Source: Flavobacterium sp. (GTDB lineage Bacteria; Bacteroidota; Bacteroidia; Flavobacteriales; Flavobacteriaceae). Taken from it: a stretch of 5,325 bases of DNA. The position numbers and the translations under genes were made by a program. The notes under the pieces are model-generated. The model saw only the letters and a list, made by a program, of their open reading frames with translations, did not search any database and was not told the DNA's origin. Position 1 is the first letter of the stretch; each line of letters opens with the position of its first letter. Shown in pieces: positions 1 to 4,676 of this stretch. The stretch lies in contig JAHRWO010000249.1 in assembly GCA_019105125.1 (NCBI GenBank), forward strand, positions 1 through 5,325, written 5' to 3'.

Positions 1-474
1 ATGTTATTAGGTGGGTTATGGCACGGCGCTTCTTGGAAATTTGTTGTTTGGGGAGTTTTACATGGATTGGCTTTAGTAGTAGAAAAATTCTTTGGACAGT
101 TTATAAAATTACCTAAGAACGTATTTGTAAGAACGATTCAAGTTGTCTTGACTTTTCATTTTGTGGTGTTTTGTTGGTTGTTTTTTAGAGCGAAAGACTT
201 TGCCACCGCATTTCAAATTGCCGATAATATTACCAAGTTAACTTTCAATCTTGAGCAATGGCAAACCATCATTTTAGGATATAAAAATGTCTTTTTACTA
301 ATTGCAATTGGTGTAATTTGGCATTTTATTCCAGTGAAAACTTTAGCTGGTATGCAAAAAACATTTTCGACATTGCCATTGATTGCAAAAGCTGTTTTAC
401 TAGGATTGATTTATTGGGTAGTGTATGCAACCGCTTCTGCCGATACACAGCCGTTCATTTATTTTCAGTTTTAG
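1..474 (+). CDS. MBOAT-family O-acyltransferase (AlgI-like), C-terminal part only
   Basis: This is the last 157 residues of a membrane-bound O-acyltransferase of the kind that acetylates extracellular polysaccharides (AlgI, PatA and DltB relatives). The fragment opens with the family's signature LLGGLWHGASWKF. The His at fragment residue 8 matches the conserved histidine treated as catalytic in AlgI. After it come hydrophobic stretches typical of the C-terminal membrane helices (about residues 13-30, 42-63, 92-107 and 125-142), and the protein ends FIYFQF. Family members have roughly 450-500 residues, so about two thirds is missing to the left. The ATG at position 1 is therefore very probably an internal Met and not the start. 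The acyl donor partner and the polymer cannot be seen. The stop codon TAG overlaps the first palindromic operator of the next gene. Assignment to the superfamily is firm; the substrate is unknown. Confidence 0.9.
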   Translation: MLLGGLWHGASWKFVVWGVLHGLALVVEKFFGQFIKLPKNVFVRTIQVVLTFHFVVFCWLFFRAKDFATAFQIADNITKLTFNLEQWQTIILGYKNVFLLIAIGVIWHFIPVKTLAGMQKTFSTLPLIAKAVLLGLIYWVVYATASADTQPFIYFQF

Positions 475-487
475 TAACTTTTGTTAC
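474..487. promoter_or_regulatory. Perfect GTAAC-N4-GTTAC operator upstream of the DUF6132 gene
   Basis: Core GTAAC TTTT GTTAC; with one more base on each side it is the 16-mer AGTAACTTTTGTTACT (473-488), a perfect inverted repeat. It begins inside the TAG stop codon of the acyltransferase gene. Its right edge is 22 bases from the TAACTTTG element at 510, so its centre would lie near -43. The same motif and spacing recur at 745, 3143 and 3293. The 5-4-5 arrangement resembles CRP/FNR-family sites; as I recall, the Campylobacter regulator NssR uses TTAAC-N4-GTTAA. A six-base stem with a TTTT loop could also form in RNA, so a weak terminator is an alternative. The recurrence elsewhere favours an operator. 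Confidence 0.72.
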
Positions 488-509
488 TCTTTTACATTTG
501 TGTACATTG

Positions 510-517
510 TAACTTTG
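510..517 (+). promoter_or_regulatory. Bacteroidetes -7 promoter element for the DUF6132 gene
   Basis: TAACTTTG matches the Bacteroidetes -7 consensus TAnnTTTG exactly and lies 15 bases before the ATG at 533, giving a leader of roughly 10 nt. No TTG occurs 17-21 bases upstream, where the -33 element should be; the palindrome at 474-487 lies a little further upstream. This fits activator-dependent initiation. Confidence 0.6.
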
Positions 518-532
518 TCCTTTTAAAACGAG

Positions 533-736
533 ATGAATAAAAAGGAAATCATAATTACTCTTATTGGAGTTCTAGTCGGATTAATTTCAGGTTATGCTTA
601 TTACCATTATATTGGTTGTGTTTCTGGAACGTGTTCAATTACTTCGAAACCCTTAAATAGTACTTTATATGGTGGTGTAATGGGAGGATTGTTCTTCAAT
701 ATGATAAGTGATTTTTTCAAGAAGAAGAAATCTTAA
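533..736 (+). CDS. Small two-helix membrane protein, DUF6132 type
   Basis: A 67-residue protein with two hydrophobic segments (about residues 5-27 and 44-62) and a Lys-rich C-terminal tail (residues 63-66). The loop between the helices reads GCVSGTCSITSKP, with cysteines at 29 and 34, and is followed by a Gly-rich second helix (YGGVMGGLFF). This pattern (GC..G.C.ITS.P....YG...G) matches what I know as DUF6132, a small inner-membrane family of Bacteroidetes without an assigned function. From memory, relatives are often found near rhodanese-like proteins, CRP/FNR regulators and RND efflux genes. The two Cys could be a redox pair or bind a metal, but nothing here proves it. The ATG at 533 is chosen because it directly precedes the first helix and follows a -7 element. 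It has its own promoter and operator and appears monocistronic. Confidence 0.85.
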   Translation: MNKKEIIITLIGVLVGLISGYAYYHYIGCVSGTCSITSKPLNSTLYGGVMGGLFFNMISDFFKKKKS

Positions 737-744
737 TTTCTTGT

Positions 745-758
745 GTAACAATTGTTAC
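745..758. promoter_or_regulatory. Perfect 14-bp palindromic operator upstream of the 107-residue protein gene
   Basis: GTAACAATTGTTAC is its own reverse complement across all 14 bases. It lies 21 bases upstream of the TATATTTG element at 780, the same geometry as at 474, 3143 and 3293. It starts nine bases after the stop codon of the DUF6132 gene. It is the most symmetric copy of the motif and the best single sequence for testing protein binding. Confidence 0.75.
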
Positions 759-779
759 CAAATGTTTTTAAAGTTTGTA

Positions 780-787
780 TATATTTG
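780..787 (+). promoter_or_regulatory. -7 promoter element almost touching the start codon at 792
   Basis: TATATTTG is an exact match to TAnnTTTG. It ends only four bases before the ATG at 792, so transcription beginning 5-7 bases downstream would produce a leaderless or near-leaderless mRNA. No -33 TTG is present at normal spacing. Confidence 0.5.
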
Positions 788-791
788 TTGA

Positions 792-1115
792 ATGAAATTT
801 TCTGTTCACATATTATGCGTTTATCTTTTGCTTTTGGTGGCTTTGCCGTCTGTAAGAGCAATGAAAATGCTTGCGAGTGAAAATTGCGAACAAACTTGTC
901 ATAAATCTGATTCAGCATCTTCGGGTTGTGAGAAAGGAAAAATCATCATGAGTTTGAATTTTAGTCCCGTTCAATTTGTAAGTGAATTGGATTTTAAACC
1001 TGAAATTACTTTCCCTGAATTTCAAATCGAAAAAGAACAATCGAACTACGAGAAAATCTTTATTTCTAAATACCAACATTCCATTTGGCATCCGCCGAGG
1101 TTTTTCATTTCCTAA
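792..1115 (+). CDS. Small exported protein of unknown function (possibly DUF6660-like)
   Basis: A 107-residue protein with a Sec-type signal peptide (residues 1-23; Lys-2, hydrophobic core ILCVYLLLLVALP, likely cleavage after VRA). A short Cys segment follows (C32, C36, C46), and the mature protein ends with HSIWHPPRFFIS. Small Bacteroidetes proteins ending in SIWxPP, with a Cys/His-rich middle, are known to me near metal-efflux and TonB-receptor genes (DUF6660-type). This one keeps the frame of that family but seems to have fewer cysteines, so the assignment is tentative. Metal binding is possible but unproven. The ATG at 792 is preferred over the Met at residue 24 because only the former gives a signal peptide. 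Its position next to the -7 element suggests a leaderless message. The Kelch-like gene starts 62 bases downstream and may be partly co-transcribed. Confidence 0.72.
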   Translation: MKFSVHILCVYLLLLVALPSVRAMKMLASENCEQTCHKSDSASSGCEKGKIIMSLNFSPVQFVSELDFKPEITFPEFQIEKEQSNYEKIFISKYQHSIWHPPRFFIS

Positions 1116-1134
1116 CACTTAAAAAGTTGATTTT

Positions 1135-1142
1135 TATGTTTG
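1135..1142 (+). promoter_or_regulatory. Possible -7 promoter element for the Kelch-like gene
   Basis: TATGTTTG matches TAnnTTTG and lies 35 bases before the ATG at 1178. There is no GTAAC palindrome and no well-spaced -33 TTG, so this is a weaker prediction. The gene may also be read through from 792, since no terminator separates them. Confidence 0.35.
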
Positions 1143-1157
1143 TGTTTTTACACAAGC
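1138..1157 (+). repeat. Short inverted repeat in the leader of the Kelch-like gene
   Basis: TTGTGT (1140-1145), a TTTT loop and ACACAA (1150-1155) form a perfect six-base stem. It extends by a T-G and a G-C pair to 1138 and 1157. No T-run follows, so it is not an intrinsic terminator. It overlaps the end of the possible -7 element, so it could be a second operator or a 5'-end hairpin. It does not match the GTAAC motif. Confidence 0.35.
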
Positions 1158-1177
1158 TTAACTTATAATGGAATAAA

Positions 1178-2776
1178 ATGAAAAAAAATTTAATCGTGTT
1201 TTTGTTGGCTTTTTTTCAGTCAACAATAGCACAAAGCACCTTTGAATATGATGTGGTGTTAACACCAGTTTCTGTTTCAGGATTACCTGGATTGCATTCG
1301 TATGCATTTGCGCAACATAATGGAAAATGGCTAATCATTGGAGGTCGAAAAGATGGTGTTCATGCCCGTCAACCTTTCAATGCTTTTCCAGGAGCGCAAA
1401 ACAATACCGATATTTATGTGGTTGATATTGCAACACAGCAATCTTGGTCGGCTTCCGTGAATTCGCTTCCGACAGGAATTAAAGAGCAATTGCAATCGAC
1501 AAACATGAACTTTTGTCAAGATGGTGATGCTTTGTATATTATAGGTGGTTATGCTTATTCAACAACAGCTGCCGATCATAAAACGTTCAACAATCTGACT
1601 TCAGTTGATGTGCCTAATTTGATTAATGCTATTGTGGCGGGAACTCCAATTACTTCGTATTTCAAGCAAATTACTAATAATGTTTTTGCGATTACAGGTG
1701 GACAGTTGGGTAAAATTGGGAATACATTTTATTTAGTGGGCGGACATCGTTTTGATGGAAGATACAATCCAATGAACAACCCAACATTTACCCAAACGTA
1801 TTCCAATGCTATTCGAAAATTTACGATTGATAATTCGGGGAGTAATTTGAGCTATGCCAATTATGAAGAAATTGTAGATGCGGTTCATTTACACCGTCGC
1901 GATTATAATTTGTTGCCTCAAATTTTTCCTAATGGAGAATTAGGTTACACGATTTCGTCTGGTGTATTCCAAATTGCAGTGGATTTACCGTTTTTATATC
2001 CAGTTGATATTAAAGCAGGAGGTTATTTTCCACAGACGCAATTTAATCAATATTTGAGCAATTATCACAGTGGGAAGGCTTGTTTGTATGATGCTACCAA
2101 TAACAGAATGCATAATTTGTTTTTTGGTGGAATAAGTCAATATTATTATCAAAATGGGACATTAATACAAGATGATACCGTACCGTTTGTGAAAACCATC
2201 AGTAGAACAACGCGTTTTGCAGATGGAAGTATTATTGAATATCAATTACCTGTAGAAATGCCTAATTTAAAAGGAGCAGGCGCGGAATTTATTCCGAACG
2301 AAAATTTACCGCATTATTCAAATGAAGTAATTCAGTTGTCCAATATTACAGATAATGAATTTGTAATTGGACATTTATTTGGAGGGATTCAAAGTTCATC
2401 TCCTTCAGCTTTTACGGATAATCAAACTAATCTAACGAGTGCTGACCCAACGGTTTATGAAGTTAAATTAGTTAAAAATCCGTTATTAAGCACACCTCAA
2501 ATTGATGGTAAAAATCCGTTTTCGTTTACAGTTTCTCCAAATCCAACATCAAATGACACTGTAAGAGTTGAGTTTGATATGCCGTATGCAGCTAAATTAA
2601 ACTACATGTTGACAAGTTTAGATGGTAAGATTATCGAAGAAGGAGAAATAGAAGATACTACGGTTGGAAAAAATGCTATGAACTTTGAGTTGTCTTCTAC
2701 TAATAGTAAAATAGTAATTATTACCTTTATTTTTGATGATAAATTTTATGTGTCTCAAAAAGTAATAAAAAAATAA
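1178..2776 (+). CDS. Secreted Kelch-like beta-propeller protein with T9SS sorting domain
   Basis: A 532-residue exported protein. Residues 1-18 form a signal peptide (MKKNLIVFLLAFFQSTIA, cleavage before Q19). The body carries Kelch-type double-glycine strands: IIGG at 55-56, YIIGG at 123-124, ITGG at 174-175, LVGG at 188-189, FFGG at 317-318 and LFGG at 402-403. These suggest a six- or seven-bladed propeller. From about residue 450 the sequence FTVSPNPTSNDTVRVEF begins an 80-residue domain of the type A Por/T9SS sorting family, ending QKVIKK. Such domains direct proteins through the outer membrane by the type IX system of Bacteroidetes, after which the domain is normally removed. The product is therefore probably surface-attached or released. 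Propellers of this kind can bind ligands or carry enzymatic activity; no catalytic residues are recognised. The last strand lacks the usual Gly-Tyr pair. No terminator is seen after the gene. Confidence 0.85.
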   Translation: MKKNLIVFLLAFFQSTIAQSTFEYDVVLTPVSVSGLPGLHSYAFAQHNGKWLIIGGRKDGVHARQPFNAFPGAQNNTDIYVVDIATQQSWSASVNSLPTGIKEQLQSTNMNFCQDGDALYIIGGYAYSTTAADHKTFNNLTSVDVPNLINAIVAGTPITSYFKQITNNVFAITGGQLGKIGNTFYLVGGHRFDGRYNPMNNPTFTQTYSNAIRKFTIDNSGSNLSYANYEEIVDAVHLHRRDYNLLPQIFPNGELGYTISSGVFQIAVDLPFLYPVDIKAGGYFPQTQFNQYLSNYHSGKACLYDATNNRMHNLFFGGISQYYYQNGTLIQDDTVPFVKTISRTTRFADGSIIEYQLPVEMPNLKGAGAEFIPNENLPHYSNEVIQLSNITDNEFVIGHLFGGIQSSSPSAFTDNQTNLTSADPTVYEVKLVKNPLLSTPQIDGKNPFSFTVSPNPTSNDTVRVEFDMPYAAKLNYMLTSLDGKIIEEGEIEDTTVGKNAMNFELSSTNSKIVIITFIFDDKFYVSQKVIKK

Positions 2777-2803
2777 TACTGTTAAAATATTGAAAAAATA
2801 AGA

Positions 2804-2840
2804 GTACTATTTCTGAAATTCTATATATTTGTGATAGTAC
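2804..2840. promoter_or_regulatory. Promoter of the Lys/Cys-rich protein gene, flanked by an inverted repeat
   Basis: TATATTTG at 2824-2831 is an exact TAnnTTTG match, placing transcription start near 2837 and leaving a leader of about 48 nt rich in A. The perfect seven-base inverted repeat GTACTAT (2804-2810) and ATAGTAC (2834-2840) brackets this element, with arms 30 bases apart. That could place two half-sites of one regulator, or allow a weak stem in DNA. No GTAAC palindrome is present, so this gene seems to lie outside the shared regulatory group. No clear -33 TTG is visible. Confidence 0.4.
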
Positions 2841-2885
2841 AATACAAACAAAAAAGAATAAATAACAATTTTAAAAATACACAAA

Positions 2886-3092
2886 ATGAAAAAATTAGTT
2901 TCTATAATGGCTGTTGCCGCTTTCATGTTATCAATGAATGTTAACGCACAAGAGCCAAAGAAAAAAGCAAAAAAAGAAACAGCTAAAACTGAAAAATCTT
3001 GTTCAACTGCAGAAAAAAAATCTTGCGGTTCAGAAGCTAAATCAGGTGGATGTTGTTCATCTAAAAAAGCTGCTGAGAAAAAAGCGGAATAG
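2886..3092 (+). CDS. Small exported Lys/Cys-rich protein, unknown function
   Basis: A 68-residue protein. Residues 1-21 are a signal peptide (MKKLVSIMAVAAFMLSMNVNA, cleavage before Q22), so the mature peptide has about 47 residues. Fourteen of these are Lys. Four are Cys, at 39, 47, 56 and 57, set in repeats of the form EKSC, EKKSC and GGCCSS. The composition (Lys, Ala, Ser, Glu, Cys) predicts an unfolded periplasmic or cell-surface peptide. The Cys, including the adjacent pair, could bind soft metal ions or form disulfides; similar short Lys/Cys-rich peptides are common in Flavobacterium but not characterised to my knowledge. The A-rich leader and start at 2886 give a clean signal peptide. 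The gene has its own promoter and is closed by a strong terminator at 3110, so it is monocistronic. It is next to an efflux operon, which fits but does not prove a metal role. Confidence 0.82.
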   Translation: MKKLVSIMAVAAFMLSMNVNAQEPKKKAKKETAKTEKSCSTAEKKSCGSEAKSGGCCSSKKAAEKKAE

Positions 3093-3109
3093 TTTTTCAA
3101 AATAAATTT

Positions 3110-3140
3110 AAACGCCTCGATTTTATCGGGGCGTTTTTTT
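3110..3140 (+). terminator. Strong intrinsic terminator after the Lys/Cys-rich protein gene
   Basis: AAACGCCTCGAT (3110-3121) pairs with ATCGGGGCGTTT (3125-3136) through one T-G wobble and a three-base loop. The T-run that closes the stem continues to 3140. It starts 17 bases after the stop codon at 3092. Confidence 0.93.
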
Positions 3141-3142
3141 AT

Positions 3143-3156
3143 GTAACAAATGTTGC
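3143..3156. promoter_or_regulatory. Near-perfect GTAAC-N4-GTTGC operator of the candidate small RNA
   Basis: GTAACAAATGTTGC differs from the perfect motif at one base (GTTGC for GTTAC). It sits three bases after a terminator and exactly 22 bases upstream of TATTTTTG at 3179, repeating the geometry of the DUF6132 and tolC promoters. No gene follows that promoter, which leads to the small-RNA proposal for 3192-3270. Confidence 0.55.
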
Positions 3157-3178
3157 TGATTGGTTTTTTTGAAAGATA

Positions 3179-3186
3179 TATTTTTG
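3179..3186 (+). promoter_or_regulatory. -7 promoter element between two terminators
   Basis: TATTTTTG matches TAnnTTTG. A TTG at 3160-3162 is 16 bases upstream, a little close for a -33 element. Transcription is predicted to start near 3191-3193. The context is T-rich, so chance occurrence is possible; the operator at the conserved distance is what supports it. Confidence 0.45.
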
Positions 3187-3191
3187 ATAAA

Positions 3192-3270
3192 CAATTCATT
3201 GAAAGATAATGATTGTTTAGTTTTATTGGTTGGTTAGTCAGAGCGTCTTTTGTAGGCGCTCTTTCTTTTT
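3192..3270 (+). ncRNA. Candidate small RNA (about 79 nt) under the shared operator
   Basis: The predicted transcript starts near 3192, set by the -7 element at 3179-3186, and ends in the U-rich tail of the terminator at 3240-3270. It would contain a first hairpin: arms within 3189-3200 and 3208-3218, one bulged T, loop GAAAGAT. A single-stranded U/G-rich linker follows (about 3219-3239, TTTTATTGGTTGGTTAG), which could base-pair with target mRNAs, and then the terminator hairpin. Upstream transcription is blocked by the terminator at 3110-3140. Only a 19-codon open frame (3150-3209) is present, and its ATG lies before the predicted start, so coding is unlikely. E. coli FnrS is a precedent for a CRP/FNR-activated small RNA. 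No similarity to a known RNA family is recognised, and targets are unknown. An alternative is a back-up terminator following 2886 with unused sequence between. Confidence 0.42.
3240..3270 (+). terminator. Intrinsic terminator ending the candidate small RNA
   Basis: AGAGCGTC (3240-3247) and GGCGCTCT (3255-3262) form an eight-base stem with one T-G wobble and loop TTTTGTA, followed by TTCTTTTT. It is more than 145 bases beyond the 2886 gene, which already has its own terminator. It therefore probably serves another transcript. It ends directly before the first tolC operator. Confidence 0.8.
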
Positions 3271-3284
3271 GTAACATTTGTCAC
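3271..3284. promoter_or_regulatory. Upstream (distal) operator of the tolC efflux operon
   Basis: GTAACATTTGTCAC matches GTAAC-N4-GTTAC with one mismatch (GTCAC). It lies 22 bp, about two helical turns, upstream of the perfect site at 3293-3306, so both would be read from the same face of the DNA. Its centre would be near -65, close to a class I activator position. Confidence 0.55.
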
Positions 3285-3292
3285 TGGGCTGT

Positions 3293-3306
3293 GTAACTCT
3301 TGTTAC
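3293..3306. promoter_or_regulatory. Proximal perfect operator of the tolC efflux operon
   Basis: GTAACTCTTGTTAC has perfect five-base arms around TCTT. Exactly 22 bases separate it from the TAAATTTG element at 3329, so its centre would fall near -43, as at 474. It shares the flanking T on the left and C on the right with the copy at 745. Confidence 0.73.
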
Positions 3307-3328
3307 CGACTACCTTTTTTTGTCAACG

Positions 3329-3336
3329 TAAATTTG
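3329..3336 (+). promoter_or_regulatory. -7 promoter element of the tolC efflux operon
   Basis: TAAATTTG matches TAnnTTTG and lies 28 bases before the tolC ATG, leaving a leader of about 22 nt. There is no -33 TTG 17-21 bases upstream. A lone half-site GTAAC (3336-3340) directly follows. Confidence 0.6.
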
Positions 3337-3364
3337 TAACATAAAATAAGAATAAAACTATACT

Positions 3365-4672
3365 ATGAAAAAAATCACTTTTATAATCGTACTTGGATTG
3401 GTGTCTATTTCGGCTTTTGCGCAAGATACGTTAACGATTTCAAAAAATGATTTGATACAGAAAGTCACTGAGAATAACCTACAAATTAAAGTGGCCGAAA
3501 AATCATTTCAGTCTGCAAAGGCAGATTATCGTCAATCGAGTGCACTTTTTTTACCTAATATTAACGTTTCGCATACTGGAATAGTTACTACTAATCCTCT
3601 GATGGCGTTTGGTTCAAAATTAAATCAAGAAATTTTAACGGCTTCCGACTTTAATCCAGCATTGTTAAATGATCCTGATAAAACGCAAAATTTTGCAACT
3701 AGAATCGAGGTGCTACAACCTCTAATTAATTTAGATGGTTTGTATGGAAGACAAGCTGCAAGAGCTAAAATGGATGCTTTTCAATTTCAAACAGAACGTA
3801 CAAAAGAATATTTAGAATTAGAAGTTTCAAAAGCGTATATGCAATTGCAATTGGCGTATAAAGCAGTAAAAGTTTTAGAGAAAGCAAATACAACAGCACA
3901 AGGGAATTTGAAATTGGTAGAAAATTATTTCAAAAACGGAATGTTACAAAAAACCGATTTATTAAATGTGCAAGTTCGTGTAAATGAGATTACGAATCAA
4001 TTGCAATATGCCAAATCCAATGTTCAAAACGCATCCGATTATTTAGCATTTTTATTAAACGAAGATATGACAGGAAAAACGTATAAACCAGCTGAAGCAT
4101 TAGATAATGCAATTGCAATTGAAAGTATCAATACAACACTTTCCGATTCTAGAAAAGATATTCAAGCGATGCAAAAGTCTGCTGAAGCGTATCAAAAAAT
4201 GTTTCAATCGTCTAAATTTGGATTCTTACCACGATTAAATGCTTTTGGAAGTTATGAATTGTATGACCAACATGTGTTTCAAACTTCAGCAAAAGGATAT
4301 GTAGTAGGTGCTCAATTATCATGGAATGTTTTTGATGGCTATAAGAATATCGGAAAAACACAAAAAGCAAAAGCTGATTTTGAAAAAGCAACGGTTGAAA
4401 CCGAACAATACAAAAAACAAAGTCAGTTAGAATTGAACAAAACCAATCGTCAATTGCTTGACGCTGAAAACAAAGTGAACTTATCACAATTAGCTTTTGA
4501 ACAATCTCAAGAAGCTTACAGAATTCGTCAAAACAGATTTACACAAGGATTAGAAAAAACAACCGATTTACTGATGGCTGAAACGCAAATGGCGCAAAAA
4601 GAATTAGAACATTTGCAAGCCGTTTTCGAATATAACTTTGCAAAACAATACTTACAATTTTTAACGAAATAA
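3365..4672 (+). CDS. TolC-family outer-membrane efflux protein
   Basis: A 435-residue outer-membrane channel component of a tripartite efflux pump. Residues 1-19 are a signal peptide (MKKITFIIVLGLVSISAFA, cleavage before Q20). The two-fold repeat of outer-membrane efflux domains is visible. The first half runs from about residue 22, with a long helix around ENNLQIKVAEKSFQSAKADY, and contains the region PLMAFGSKLNQEILTASDFNP...LLNDP (to about residue 104), typical of TolC homologues. The second half has SWNVFDGYKN (W320 to N328), the strand-turn signature that precedes the second helical hairpin. The Gln/Lys/Glu-rich helices form the periplasmic coiled-coil barrel. Length is normal for the family. 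The adaptor gene starts four bases after the stop, showing one operon. Two GTAAC palindromes and a -7 element lie upstream. The substrate cannot be told from this gene; toxic organic compounds and metals are both possible. Confidence 0.95.
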   Translation: MKKITFIIVLGLVSISAFAQDTLTISKNDLIQKVTENNLQIKVAEKSFQSAKADYRQSSALFLPNINVSHTGIVTTNPLMAFGSKLNQEILTASDFNPALLNDPDKTQNFATRIEVLQPLINLDGLYGRQAARAKMDAFQFQTERTKEYLELEVSKAYMQLQLAYKAVKVLEKANTTAQGNLKLVENYFKNGMLQKTDLLNVQVRVNEITNQLQYAKSNVQNASDYLAFLLNEDMTGKTYKPAEALDNAIAIESINTTLSDSRKDIQAMQKSAEAYQKMFQSSKFGFLPRLNAFGSYELYDQHVFQTSAKGYVVGAQLSWNVFDGYKNIGKTQKAKADFEKATVETEQYKKQSQLELNKTNRQLLDAENKVNLSQLAFEQSQEAYRIRQNRFTQGLEKTTDLLMAETQMAQKELEHLQAVFEYNFAKQYLQFLTK

Positions 4673-4676
4673 CACT

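Noticed and set aside
481..483. The TTG in the right arm of each operator (TTGTTAC) as the -33 element
   Set aside because: The gap to the TAnnTTTG element is 25-26 bases, longer than the roughly 17-21 expected, so these TTGs are better explained as part of the operator.
318..512. A 64-codon + strand frame overlapping the end of the acyltransferase gene
   Set aside because: It is an out-of-frame reading of a real MBOAT gene and runs through the operator and the start of the -7 element.
725..742. AAGAAA / TTTCTT hairpin around the stop codon of the DUF6132 gene, as a terminator
   Set aside because: The stem is six bases and almost all A-T, and the sequence after it (GTGTAAC) is not a T-run.
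733..1118. Two minus-strand open frames opposite the 107-residue protein gene
   Set aside because: They are antisense to a coding sequence with a signal peptide and promoter. Their translations show no family features and one would overlap the operator at 745-758.
3150..3209. A 19-codon frame (MLLIGFFERYIF...) within the candidate small RNA region
   Set aside because: Its ATG lies inside the operator and upstream of the predicted transcription start, so it would not be in the RNA. There is no ribosome-binding context.
2807..3277. A 156-codon open frame on the minus strand across the Lys/Cys-rich gene and the intergenic region
   Set aside because: It overlaps a gene with a clear signal peptide and runs through both intrinsic terminators. 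Its translation has no recognisable domain, and no minus-strand -7 element sits at a suitable place.
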